From the NCBI GenBank assembly GCA_002343075.1, contig DDRH01000044.1, positions 28,208-92,207 of the forward strand: a stretch of 64,000 nt of DNA. The letters run 5' to 3'. This document shows, piece after piece, positions 44,139 to 55,168 of this stretch (positions are counted from its first letter, which is position 1; each line of letters starts with the position of its first letter). The DNA is from Phycisphaerales bacterium UBA2421. GTDB lineage: Bacteria > Planctomycetota > Phycisphaerae > Tepidisphaerales > Tepidisphaeraceae. A program made the translations under genes and the position numbers. The notes beneath the pieces were generated by a model. It searched no databases and was not told the origin of the DNA. It saw only the letters and a program-made list of their open reading frames with translations.

Positions 44139-45926
44139 ATGGCCAAAGCTGCCAAGCGTTTAGGGGAAATCTTGATTGAAATGCAAATCATTTCAGCGGC
44201 GGAAGTGAACCGCGCGCTGGAGCATGCCAAGACCAAGAAATTGCGCGTCGGCGAAGCCTTAATCGATCTCAAGCTGGCAAGCGAGTCGAACGTCTACAAG
44301 GCCCTTGCGCTGCAACACGGCATGGAATATGTCGATCTCGACAAAGGCAGCGTCCCGCCGGAACAGCTTTCGCGCATTCCCGAAGAATTGATGAAGAAAT
44401 ATCTGGTCCTCCCGCTGGGCCAGGAAAACGGCAAATTGCGTGTCGCAACGCACGACCCGCGCGATGTCGAGATGATGGACATCCTGCGCTTCCGGGTGGG
44501 AAAAGAAATCAAGCCCGTGCTGGCCGCCAAGAGCCGCATTAAGGGCGTGATCGATGAACTGTTTAACACGACATCGAAAAACACCATCGATAAGACGATG
44601 GACAAGACCATCGATCGGCTTTCCGCAACGATGGACAAGTCCATGGACAAGTCGATGGATAAATCCCTCGATCGTTCCATCGATAAGTCCATCGACCTTG
44701 CCGGCATGGGCGAAGATGGCACCGGCGGGAACGACGCGACCCAGGCGCCGATCATCAAGCTTGTCAATTCGCTCATTATCGAAGCTGTGCGCAACCGGGC
44801 GAGCGATATTCACATCGAGCCGATGAAGGATCGGGTGCAATTGCGGTATCGCATCGACGGCGAGTGTGTGGTACGCGACAAGATCCCCGTCAAAATGAAA
44901 GGCCCGCTGATTGCGCGCGTAAAGATCATGGCGGGCATTGACATCGCCGAGAAGCGTCTGCCTCAGGACGGCCGCATTAAGATGATTATCGATAAGACGC
45001 AGATCGACTTCCGCGTGAGCACGCTGCCGGCATATCACGGCGAGTCGTGCGTGCTGCGTATCTTGCGTCCAGACAGCGTGCGCATCGGTCTGGAAAACCT
45101 CGGTTTTGCCGAAGACGACTACAAGACATTCAGTAAGCTCATCAAGCGGCCCAACGGCATCTTTCTGGTGACCGGCCCCACCGGCTCGGGCAAAACCACG
45201 ACGCTCTACGGCGCGCTCAATGTGCTCAACCGGCCCGACCGGAAGATCATCACAGCCGAAGATCCTGTCGAATATAACTTTCCCGGGATCAACCAGTGTC
45301 AGATACGAGAGAACATCGGGTTTACGTTCAAGAGCGTGCTGCGCGCGATGCTGCGTCAGGCTCCCAACATCATTCTTGTCGGTGAAATTCGCGACCTTGA
45401 AGTGGCCGAGATTGCCATTCAGGCGGCGCTGACCGGTCACCTGGTATTCAGCACGCTTCACACCAATGACGCGCCGGGCGCAATCACCCGCCTGATCGAC
45501 ATGGGTGTGAAGCCGTTCCTCGTGGCGTCCAGCATCCAGGCCGTGATGGCCCAGCGGCTCATCCGGGTGCTTTGCCCGAAATGCAAAGTCCCCGATCCGG
45601 AACCCGACCCGATGTGGCTGAAGCTCTGCGGCATCAATGCCAAGGAAATGGAGGGGAAAACGCTGATGAAGCCCAAGGGCTGCGATTACTGTACTGGAAC
45701 CGGGTTCCGTGGCCGGCTGGGCATTTTTGAGATGATGGTGATGAACTCGGAACTGCGCTCGATGGCGTTCGAGCGGGCGGCATCAAACAAAATCCGCAAA
45801 GCGGCTCTGGCCGGAGGTATGAAAAGCCTGCTGCAGGACGGCAAGCTCAAGGTGCTCAATGGCACCACCACTGCGGAAGAGATTGTGAAGGTGGCGCAGG
45901 TGGAAGGGATTATCACCAACCAATAA
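44139..45926 (+). CDS. GspE/PilB family assembly ATPase with tetrapeptide-repeat linker
   Basis: GGAGAG precedes the ATG at 44139. The 595-residue protein has the N-terminal MshEN-like module (about 1-140), a linker, then the motor domain: Walker A GPTGSGKT at 346-353, Asp box GEIRD near 414, His box HLVFSTLHTND near 430 and a zinc-binding C4 pair CPKCK and CDYC near 485 and 515. The linker (149-187) is a tandem of D-K-S/T-M/I/L units such as MDKSMDKSMDKSLDRS. It powers either type II secretion or a pilus. A second GspE-like gene lies 4 kb downstream. Confidence 0.92.
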   Translation: MAKAAKRLGEILIEMQIISAAEVNRALEHAKTKKLRVGEALIDLKLASESNVYKALALQHGMEYVDLDKGSVPPEQLSRIPEELMKKYLVLPLGQENGKLRVATHDPRDVEMMDILRFRVGKEIKPVLAAKSRIKGVIDELFNTTSKNTIDKTMDKTIDRLSATMDKSMDKSMDKSLDRSIDKSIDLAGMGEDGTGGNDATQAPIIKLVNSLIIEAVRNRASDIHIEPMKDRVQLRYRIDGECVVRDKIPVKMKGPLIARVKIMAGIDIAEKRLPQDGRIKMIIDKTQIDFRVSTLPAYHGESCVLRILRPDSVRIGLENLGFAEDDYKTFSKLIKRPNGIFLVTGPTGSGKTTTLYGALNVLNRPDRKIITAEDPVEYNFPGINQCQIRENIGFTFKSVLRAMLRQAPNIILVGEIRDLEVAEIAIQAALTGHLVFSTLHTNDAPGAITRLIDMGVKPFLVASSIQAVMAQRLIRVLCPKCKVPDPEPDPMWLKLCGINAKEMEGKTLMKPKGCDYCTGTGFRGRLGIFEMMVMNSELRSMAFERAASNKIRKAALAGGMKSLLQDGKLKVLNGTTTAEEIVKVAQVEGIITNQ

Positions 45927-45969
45927 CCGGCGCGCCGATGCGGGCCAGTCTCCGCCGGCATTAAATCGC

Positions 45970-46941
45970 ATGAGTGAAGCATCCTCGCCAATCACGCAGA
46001 ACGACGGCGCCGTCTCGTACACGACGACAGGCTTTAATCCGCTGCGCGTGTTTGCCGACGGATTTCGCCAGTTGCGCGCAGTGCGAACGCAGGTGAATAA
46101 CTCGGCGGCATTTGTGGGCGATGCAATTGAAGATTGTCGCTTCGTCGAGCAATCACTTTTCTCCCGCTGCGGCGTCACGCTCAAACAACTGCGAACCCTG
46201 GAAGTCGGGCATGGACAGACGCAGATGCTGATCGCCTACGTTGCCAGCCGGCCCAACGAAGCGCACGGCATCGATCTCGATGTCACGCCCCGGGGGCTAT
46301 TGGATGTAGCCGGCTTTACGCGAATCCTTCGACATAACGGCCCGATGCGGTGTCTGAAGTCGGTCGTGCGGGAAGCGACCGGCGTAAACCGCGCCATTCG
46401 TCGCTCGTTTTGCAAACTGCTCAACCTGCAGGCATGGCCTGCCTATACCGCACACACCGGCGATGCGACGCGCCTGCCGTTTGACAGCGGGTCGTTTGAC
46501 GTAGTCTACTCCACCGACGTTTTTGAACATCTCCCTGACCCTGAAGCCTGCCTGAGGGAGATTGTGCGTGTGCTTAGGCCCGGGGGCGCGATGTGGATTC
46601 GCGCGAATCACTACGGGCAATACAATGCCATGCACGATTTGCGCTGGATTACCGAGTCTGGCAATCGGCCGCACCCGTGGGCTCACCTTCTGCCGGAACA
46701 CGCGGCGTCGGTGCACCCCAACGCCTACGTCAACCGGTGGCGCGGAAAACAATTCAGAGAGATCGCTGATAAACACTGCCCCGGCAGCCAGTTTGAGTGG
46801 ATTCCGCAGGCCAAGCCCGACTTGTCGGCGGCACTTCAATCGGTTCGGGGCCGCAGCGAGCTAAGCGACTACTCGGATGATGAACTTCTGGCTCACCATG
46901 TATTGCTCACGTGGAAAAAGCCTCTGACGACGCACCAATGA
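45970..46941 (+). CDS. Class I SAM-dependent methyltransferase
   Basis: The 323-residue protein has the SAM-binding LEVGHGQTQMLIAYV motif near 77, an acidic ribose-binding strand HGIDLDVTP near 96, and FDVVYSTDVFEHLPDPEACLREIVRVLRPGG near 175-205, the full class I methyltransferase series. Its tail (YVNRWRGKQFREIADKHCPG) is not recognised. It lies 43 bases after the first GspE gene and 16 bases before pilT, so it is in the same transcript. A pilin or glycan methylation role is possible, but this is inference. Confidence 0.85.
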   Translation: MSEASSPITQNDGAVSYTTTGFNPLRVFADGFRQLRAVRTQVNNSAAFVGDAIEDCRFVEQSLFSRCGVTLKQLRTLEVGHGQTQMLIAYVASRPNEAHGIDLDVTPRGLLDVAGFTRILRHNGPMRCLKSVVREATGVNRAIRRSFCKLLNLQAWPAYTAHTGDATRLPFDSGSFDVVYSTDVFEHLPDPEACLREIVRVLRPGGAMWIRANHYGQYNAMHDLRWITESGNRPHPWAHLLPEHAASVHPNAYVNRWRGKQFREIADKHCPGSQFEWIPQAKPDLSAALQSVRGRSELSDYSDDELLAHHVLLTWKKPLTTHQ

Positions 46942-46957
46942 CTCAGGAATCGCCCTT

Positions 46958-48199
46958 ATGGCTACAATTCAGATCGACCGCCTGCTTGAAACCACCGTAC
47001 GCCGCAATGCCAGCGACCTACACCTCGCCGTCGGCCGCCCGCCGACGCTGCGGCTGCACGGACACCTGCGCGAGTTGCAAACCAAAACCCTCGACGCCGA
47101 AGATACGATGTCGCTGATGAAATCGATCACCCCCGATCGAATTCAGCAGGAGTTTGAAGAGACCGGCTCGGGCGACTTCGGCTTTGCCTACGGCGACGAA
47201 GCGAGATTTCGCGTAAGCATCTTCAAACAAAAGGGTTACTGCTCGCTGGTGCTTCGAAAGATTCCCAACAAGCTCATGACGTTTGAGCAGATCGGCCTGC
47301 CGGCGATGGCCGAGCAGATCTGCCGGCGCCCGCGTGGGATTTTCCTGGTGACCGGGCCGACCGGCTCGGGCAAAACAACCACGCTGGCCTGCATGATTAA
47401 CTGGATCAACGAGAGCTTCGATCGCCACATCATTACGATGGAAGACCCGATCGAATACTACCACCCACACAAAAAGAGCATCGTGGTACAGCGAGAGGTG
47501 GGCGTGGACGTGCCCAACTTCGCCGAGGCCATCCGCCGGGCATTGCGTCAAGACCCTGATGTGTTGCTCGTCGGTGAAATGCGCGACCTTGCAACCATCG
47601 GTGCGGCCATCACCGCTGCCGAAACGGGGCACTTGGTGTTCGGCACGCTGCACACCAACGGCGCGGCATCGACCATCAACCGCGTCATCGATGCGTTTCC
47701 GACCGACGCGCAGGAACAGATTCGCGTGCAGTTGGCCAACAACCTCATCGCGGTGCTCTCGCAAACGCTCTGCCCGCGCAGCGATCAGGAGGGTCGGGTT
47801 GCGGCATATGAGTTTATGTACGTCACCCCGTCGATTCAGAACCTGATTCGCGATAACAAGACGTTCCGAATTGACTCCGACATCCAGACCGGCAAGAAGT
47901 ACGGCATGCAGTTGCTCGACGATCACCTGTGGCAGCTTTTCCAGGCGGGCAAGATCAGTGCCGAGGAAGCTGTCGACAAGAGTAAGGTGCCCGGAAGCAT
48001 GGTCGATCGATTGACCAAGGCGGGCGTCGGGGTCGATGTCGAGGACGAGTATCCAGAGGCCGGCGAAGCCGAAGCGGCCGCTGCCGGTGGCGGCTCAGCC
48101 AAGCCCGGCGCGCCCGGAGGCGCGCAAAGCGACGCTGAGAAGCAAGCACAAATCGCCGCCAACCGCGCTCGAATGCAGGCGGCGGCGGGAAAGAAGTAG
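46958..48199 (+). CDS. pilT: Type IV pilus twitching/retraction ATPase PilT
   Basis: The 413-residue motor starts with DRLLETTVRRNASDLHLAVGRPPTLRLHG. It has Walker A GPTGSGKT at 133-140, ALRQDPDVLLVGEMRD, the His box TGHLVFGTLHTN, and the PilT-specific C-terminal motif IQNLIRDNKTFRIDSDIQTG followed by GMQLLDDHL. PilT retracts type IV pili; the pair PilB plus PilT in one cluster supports active twitching or retraction rather than only type II secretion. The last 50 residues are Ala/Gly-rich and low complexity, longer than in most PilT proteins. Confidence 0.95.
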   Translation: MATIQIDRLLETTVRRNASDLHLAVGRPPTLRLHGHLRELQTKTLDAEDTMSLMKSITPDRIQQEFEETGSGDFGFAYGDEARFRVSIFKQKGYCSLVLRKIPNKLMTFEQIGLPAMAEQICRRPRGIFLVTGPTGSGKTTTLACMINWINESFDRHIITMEDPIEYYHPHKKSIVVQREVGVDVPNFAEAIRRALRQDPDVLLVGEMRDLATIGAAITAAETGHLVFGTLHTNGAASTINRVIDAFPTDAQEQIRVQLANNLIAVLSQTLCPRSDQEGRVAAYEFMYVTPSIQNLIRDNKTFRIDSDIQTGKKYGMQLLDDHLWQLFQAGKISAEEAVDKSKVPGSMVDRLTKAGVGVDVEDEYPEAGEAEAAAAGGGSAKPGAPGGAQSDAEKQAQIAANRARMQAAAGKK

Positions 48200-48216
48200 T
48201 TTGATTTTGAGGTGTT

Positions 48217-48330
48217 GTGCCTTTCCGGAGGAAGGCACCGCACACGGACGAGGGGAGAGAGCCTCGGTAGCAACAATTGACTACCACACCGAGGACCGCC
48301 GTGGCTCTTGTCCCTCCTCCGGGAAATGCA
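48217..48330 (+). promoter_or_regulatory. Structured intergenic region before the second GspE/PilB gene
   Basis: Hairpins: GTGCCTT (48217-48223) with AAGGCAC (48232-48238); CCTCGGTAG (48262-48270) with CTAC (48281) and CCGAGG (48289-48294). TTTCCGGAGGA near 48222 can also pair with TCCTCCGGGAAA near 48315, giving a possible switch between alternative folds. No c-di-GMP riboswitch core is seen. It may be a terminator for pilT plus a leader for the next gene. Confidence 0.35.
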
Positions 48331-48377
48331 GTAGGCAGTGAAGATTCCAGGCTGCCCTTTGGATTGGACGTGAAATT

Positions 48378-50240
<1,863 letters not shown>

Positions 50241-50544
50241 TTCTGCGTGCGATTGATCACCAGCGCACGGAGTTCGCCCCATTCTTCGCAGCCATTCAGG
50301 TGACTCTTTTCTTGCCAGAAAATTCGCGAATGTGCTTTCTGCAACAGTTCCTTGCCGGGGTCATTCGCCCTGACCAAGCCATGCGTTTTTAAACTGTTGC
50401 ACCCCCTCTTTTCTGGACGTCGCCCCGGTTGGCGGCGGAGGAGCCGCAGCGTCATGAACGGCGGGCTAATCAAATACGCAAAACGCTGCCCCAATCGCCT
50501 GCGATCGCGTAACGGTCCGGCTGCCTGGTGCCGATAATGGAGTA
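50241..50544. other. Intergenic region, no feature recognised
   Basis: A 304-base spacer between the GspE gene and the large RTX gene. It contains a small GCGGCGGAGGAGCCGC hairpin-like stretch near 50435, but no convincing frame. The promoter of the RTX gene should lie here. Confidence 0.4.
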
Positions 50545-53500
50545 ATGTCTGGTCGTTCGCGGGCCGTAACAAATTCAGGGAGATTCCCCGCGCCTGTTCT
50601 GCGCGCGGCCCGCCTACGCAAGCTCACCCAACTCACTCGTGCCACGCATCCGGTTACCCGGCCAATACTGCAGCCATTCATCGAATCGCTCGAACGCCGA
50701 AGCCTTCTCGCCGCGTTCACGCTGGAAGGCACGACGCTCACTGTCATCACCGACGACGCACCGCAGATCATTCGCGTCCGCCGCGATGGTGGGACCATTC
50801 GTGCGCTGGCTTCGGGCCGCACCCGGGTGTTTGATAGCGTGCTCGTTCGCGACATCCGCATTCAGACCGGCGCAGGAAACGACCAGATTCGCATCGCCGT
50901 CGGCCTGCCTGCGGTTATCTCAACCGGAGCCGGCAACGATTCGGTGCTGGCCGTTACCCGTGGCGCGAAGCGCGTCGACGCGGGCGATGGCGACGACACA
51001 ATTCGCACCGGGTCCGGAGATGATTCAATCGACGGCGGCGCCGGCGACGACCTGGTCTTCGCCGCCGACGGCAACGACACCCTTCACGGCGGTGATGGTC
51101 GTGATGAGCTGCGCGGCGAAGCCGGCGACGACTACATCGCCGGCAACGCCCAGCCCGACCGTCTCCTCGGCGGTGAAGGCAACGATACCATCGTCGGCCA
51201 CGGCGGCAGCGATGTGATCGACACCGGCCCGGGCAACGATTCGGCACTCGGCGGCACCGGCAACGACAAACTCTTCGCCACCGAAGGCAATGACACCCTT
51301 CGCGGCGGTGCGGGTGACGACATCCTCTACTCCGGCCCCGGCGCCGACAGGCTCGCTGGCCAATCCGGCAATGACCAACTGAGCTACTTCTACGCTTCCG
51401 GCGGTCTAAACGTCGTCGACGGCGCGCCGACAGGCCCGTGGGCCGACGCCGACATCTTCGACGGAATCGAAGCGATCGAAACATCCCCTGCACCGGCCAC
51501 GCTCAGCGGGACGACCGGCAACGACACGCTTTCTGGCAATTCCGGCGACGATGAGTTCGTCGCGGGACCCGGAGACGATTTTCTCCACGGCGGCGACGGT
51601 TTCGACACCGCCACTTTCACCGGCCGCTGGCGGGATTACGCGATCTCCGCAATCGATGCCGATACGTTTCTGTTCTCGGATGAACGCGTCGGCTCACCGG
51701 ATGGCAACGACACCGTCCGACAAGTCGAGAGCTTCACTTTCGATGACGGCAACCTGCTTGCAGACCAGCTCTTGAATGTGCCCCCCGCTCTCGCGCTGGA
51801 TTCGGGAGGATCGGTCCCGGAACTCGCCGCCAACGGAACGGCAGTCGCGATTTTTGCGGCAACCGACAACAACGCGCTCGACGAACTCACGTTCACCCTC
51901 CTCGACAACGCAGGCGGGCGATTTGCCATCAACTCAATAACCGGTGAGTTAAGCGTGGCCAACACCACACTCATTGACTTTGAAACCGCAGCCGAGCACG
52001 CCATTACCGTCGCCGTCACCGATGCCCGGGCAGCCACCACCGAGCTTGCGGCGACCATTCAGGTGCAGGATGTCAACGAGCCGCCGGCTGTTATGCTCAC
52101 GCAGTTGGTTAGTTCGCTCGATGAAGATCAGGATACGTCGGCACCCATCGCGATTGCCGATATCGTGATTACCGATGATGCGCTTGGCTCGCCAACACTA
52201 TCGCTCACCGGCGACGACGCAATCCTCTTCGAGATCGATGGCTCGCAGCTCATGTTGCGGCCCGGCGCGGCGCTCGATTTTGAGTCCAATCCATCGCTCG
52301 CTGTTGCGGTGCGCGTGAACGATCCTTCTATCACGAACAACCCGGACGATGCGCCGATCACCTTATCCATCAACGATGTAAACGAAATGCCCACCGGCGC
52401 GACGTTGTCCCCAGACTCTGTAAATGAGAATGCTGCGAATGGCACGCTGGTTGGGACTGTATCCGGTCAGGATCCCGATGGTGGCGACTCGCTCACCTAC
52501 CTGCTCGCCGATGACGCAGGCGGGCGATTTGCAGTCAACTCGGCGGGCTTACTCACTGTTGCGGATGGGGCATTGCTCGATTTCGAGTCCGCTGAAACAC
52601 ATGCCATCGTCGTTAGCGTGACCGACGCGGGCGGGCTTTCAGCAGATTTTACACTAACGGTCAACCTGAACGACCTGCCTGGCGTGGTTTACAACGGCAC
52701 CAGCGGCGCTGACACCTTCACCGGCGGATTGGAGCCAGACACGATCCTCGGCAATGGCGGGAACGACTCTCTCGCCGGGGCCCAGGGTACCGACAGCATC
52801 GACGGAGGCGCGGGCAACGATACGGTGAGCGGCGACAGCGGCAATGACACGCTCATTGGGGGCACCGGCACTGATTGGGTTTTCTTCGTCTCATCCCCGG
52901 CGGGGGTGGTGGTCAACCTCGCGACGGGAACCGCAACCGGCGACGGGAATGACTCGCTGGCTACATTCGAGAACGTTCGCGGGTCTGGTTTCGGTGATAC
53001 GCTCATCGGCAGTACTGCAGCCAACTATCTCGACGGCATGGACGGTGACGACTCGCTCGACGGTGGGTCCGGCAACGACAGCCTGCGCGGCGGCGCGGGC
53101 AGTGACACCCTCAATGGCGGGGCCGGCACTGACATCGCCTATTACGATAACGACACCGCCGGCGTGAGTGTGAGCCTCGCGACAGGAACTGCTATTCAGG
53201 CCAGCGGCACCGATACGCTCATCGCCATAGAGTCGGTGGTGCTCAGCAGCTTCAACGATACGCTGGTCGGCTCCACCGCCGCCAACACCATCACCGACGG
53301 TGCCGGAGACGATTCAATCGACGGCGGCGCGGGGAATGACATCATCTTCCTTTCCGCAGGCAACGACACCGCAATCGGCGGCGCCGGAACCGACCGGGTC
53401 GATTTCCTTAACTCTGTCGGCAATATCACCGCCAGCCTTGCCACCGGCGTTGCAACAAGTTCCAACCCCGCCGACGGAACCGACACGTTCTCATCTTTTG

Positions 53501-54111
53501 AATCACTGCGCGGGTCGAGTGTCGGCAACGACTCGCTCACCGGCAACGCCGCCGCCAACACCCTCCTCGGCGGCGGCGGTAATGACACCCTCGCCGGCGG
53601 CGGAGGGAATGACTCGCTCAGCGGCGACGCTGGCACCAGCGACACCGCTGTCTTCACCGGAAACTGGGCGCAGTACACCATCACACTCTCGGGCGCAAAC
53701 TACACCCTCGTCGATACCCGCGCCGGATCGCCCGATGGCACCGATACCGTCCACAACACCACCGAATTTTTCCAGTTTGCCAACGGCACCATCCCGGCGA
53801 GCCAACTGCTGAATGTCGCGCCGACCATCACCGGCATTTCCAACAACTCGGTTCAAGAGCAAAGCGCCAACGGCACGCCTGTTGGCACAGTCACATCGTC
53901 CGATGGCAACTCACTCGACACGCGCTCATTCTCTCTCATCGACAACGCTGGCGGGAGGTTTCAAATCAACACGACTTCCGGGCTTGTTTCCGTGCTCGAT
54001 GGCTCAATGCTATTGATCGCAAACCAGCCGACCCACGAGATTACGGTCAGGGTCACCGATGCAAAGGGATTAACGGGCGATATGGTCATCCTGATCACGC
54101 TCACTGCGTGA
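50545..54111 (+). CDS. Large LEPR-XLL protein with RTX and cadherin-like repeats
   Basis: GGAG is just before the ATG at 50545. The 1188-residue product has LERRSLL at 49-55, the LEPR-XLL motif, preceded by a basic N-terminus. RTX nonapeptides (GGDGRDELRGEAGDDYIAGN, GGTGNDKLFATEGNDTL) alternate with cadherin-like segments (ELAANGTAVAIFAATDNN, LDFESAETHAIVVSVTD). It ends AKGLTGDMVILITLTA. It should be a Ca-dependent surface or matrix protein. It directly follows the GspE/PilT motor cluster, which makes it a candidate substrate of a type II-like system. Confidence 0.82.
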   Translation: MSGRSRAVTNSGRFPAPVLRAARLRKLTQLTRATHPVTRPILQPFIESLERRSLLAAFTLEGTTLTVITDDAPQIIRVRRDGGTIRALASGRTRVFDSVLVRDIRIQTGAGNDQIRIAVGLPAVISTGAGNDSVLAVTRGAKRVDAGDGDDTIRTGSGDDSIDGGAGDDLVFAADGNDTLHGGDGRDELRGEAGDDYIAGNAQPDRLLGGEGNDTIVGHGGSDVIDTGPGNDSALGGTGNDKLFATEGNDTLRGGAGDDILYSGPGADRLAGQSGNDQLSYFYASGGLNVVDGAPTGPWADADIFDGIEAIETSPAPATLSGTTGNDTLSGNSGDDEFVAGPGDDFLHGGDGFDTATFTGRWRDYAISAIDADTFLFSDERVGSPDGNDTVRQVESFTFDDGNLLADQLLNVPPALALDSGGSVPELAANGTAVAIFAATDNNALDELTFTLLDNAGGRFAINSITGELSVANTTLIDFETAAEHAITVAVTDARAATTELAATIQVQDVNEPPAVMLTQLVSSLDEDQDTSAPIAIADIVITDDALGSPTLSLTGDDAILFEIDGSQLMLRPGAALDFESNPSLAVAVRVNDPSITNNPDDAPITLSINDVNEMPTGATLSPDSVNENAANGTLVGTVSGQDPDGGDSLTYLLADDAGGRFAVNSAGLLTVADGALLDFESAETHAIVVSVTDAGGLSADFTLTVNLNDLPGVVYNGTSGADTFTGGLEPDTILGNGGNDSLAGAQGTDSIDGGAGNDTVSGDSGNDTLIGGTGTDWVFFVSSPAGVVVNLATGTATGDGNDSLATFENVRGSGFGDTLIGSTAANYLDGMDGDDSLDGGSGNDSLRGGAGSDTLNGGAGTDIAYYDNDTAGVSVSLATGTAIQASGTDTLIAIESVVLSSFNDTLVGSTAANTITDGAGDDSIDGGAGNDIIFLSAGNDTAIGGAGTDRVDFLNSVGNITASLATGVATSSNPADGTDTFSSFESLRGSSVGNDSLTGNAAANTLLGGGGNDTLAGGGGNDSLSGDAGTSDTAVFTGNWAQYTITLSGANYTLVDTRAGSPDGTDTVHNTTEFFQFANGTIPASQLLNVAPTITGISNNSVQEQSANGTPVGTVTSSDGNSLDTRSFSLIDNAGGRFQINTTSGLVSVLDGSMLLIANQPTHEITVRVTDAKGLTGDMVILITLTA

Positions 54112-54152
54112 GGACAACCGCCGCATGCATTGCGGAGTCGCGAGCGCCCCTC

Positions 54153-54180
54153 GGGCGCGCCGTGGCCGGGCGGCGCGCCC
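54153..54180. terminator. Hairpin between convergent RTX genes
   Basis: GGGCGCGCC (54153-54161) and GGCGCGCCC (54172-54180) are exact complements with a ten-base loop. They lie in the 77-base gap between the convergent stops at 54111 and 54189, a likely bidirectional terminator. Confidence 0.45.
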
Positions 54181-54188
54181 GCCGGGGT

Positions 54189-54971
54189 TTAGCGGATGCT
54201 CATTTCTCCGAAGAGTCCGGCGCGTCCACCCGAGGCCAAAACGCCCCTGGCATCGGGCCTCTCGCGGGTCCCCTCGTCATCCCCGGCTTGCCGCCCGTTT
54301 GAGCCAAATCGCCCCATTCCGACGCGCCCTCCAGCACAGTTTTCGACATCGGGTACCGGTGTGTCCTGCGACACGTCGTCGTCGCCAGTGCCTGCGTCGA
54401 TGCTGTCTTTGCCGTCACCGCCGACGATCAGATCGTCTCCGTCGAGCGCGGTAATGGTGTCAGCACCGTCGCCACCAAACACTTCATTATCGCCAGCACC
54501 GGCATTCAGCACATCATCGCCGTCGCCGCCATTCACTTGGTCATCGCCCGCGCCGGCATTGATGGTGTCATTGCCATTCCCCCCGCGGAGTGTGTCGGAC
54601 TTAGCCGATCCTGTGATGAGATCGTTTCCCTCACCGCCGTTGATTGCCGAGCGCTTGCTGCCGGCCGAGAGAATATCGTCCCCGTCGTTGCCGTTGATCT
54701 GCACACGCACTTTCACACTGTTTGCGACGGAGATGGTGTCGGCCTCGTCACCCCCGCTGATGCGCAACCTTCGGACAGATGCGGCATCAAACGATTGCGT
54801 TGTGCCGTTCAGCGTGACGTCATACATGGCCGTTGCGTCGTTGTACGCGACGTAGATCGTATTGGCTGATTCAGCCTCGCCGACCACCTTAAGCATTCCA
54901 TTGCTGGTGACCGAAACGGAAAGGAGCCGCCGAGTCTCCAGCGACTCGAACACTTGGCTTGATTGTGCCAC
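54189..54971 (-). CDS. LEPR-XLL surface protein with RTX repeats
   Basis: The start is a GTG at 54971, because GGAGGT lies just upstream of it, and it gives VAQSSQVFESLETRRLLSVS, with LETRRLL at residues 11-17, very near the N-terminus. The 260-residue protein then has about ten RTX nonapeptides (GGEGNDLITG, GGNGNDTINAGAGDDQVNGG). The end is a Gly/Arg-rich stretch after VSQDTPVPDVENC that does not resemble RTX secretion signals. It converges on the 1188-residue RTX gene. Its very short leader shows that the LEPR-XLL motif alone can be the N-terminus. Confidence 0.8.
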   Translation of the reverse strand: MAQSSQVFESLETRRLLSVSVTSNGMLKVVGEAESANTIYVAYNDATAMYDVTLNGTTQSFDAASVRRLRISGGDEADTISVANSVKVRVQINGNDGDDILSAGSKRSAINGGEGNDLITGSAKSDTLRGGNGNDTINAGAGDDQVNGGDGDDVLNAGAGDNEVFGGDGADTITALDGDDLIVGGDGKDSIDAGTGDDDVSQDTPVPDVENCAGGRVGMGRFGSNGRQAGDDEGTRERPDARGVLASGGRAGLFGEMSIR

Positions 54972-55168
54972 AAAGCACCTCCGAAAATCAGGGCGCCCGC
55001 TCGACCACAGACCAACGCTGGCCACGGGGGATTCGAGCCGGCCATGCAGCAAGAGTTCTCGGTGCCACCCCAAAAATTCTGGCGCGGGTAGAAAAAATGA
55101 TGCGTAAAAACCCGCACCCGCTGGGACGGTATTGGGACTTGTCGGCGCCTCCCGGCACCGCGAGGGAG

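Noticed and set aside
48217..48330. c-di-GMP (GEMM) riboswitch before the second GspE gene
   Set aside because: Hairpins are present but the conserved GEMM core and tetraloop/receptor sequences are not seen.
50862..51493. Regular repeats in DNA that could be mistaken for a CRISPR array
   Set aside because: The periodicity is 27 bases from RTX nonapeptide codons, with no spacers; the translated GGxGxD pattern explains it.
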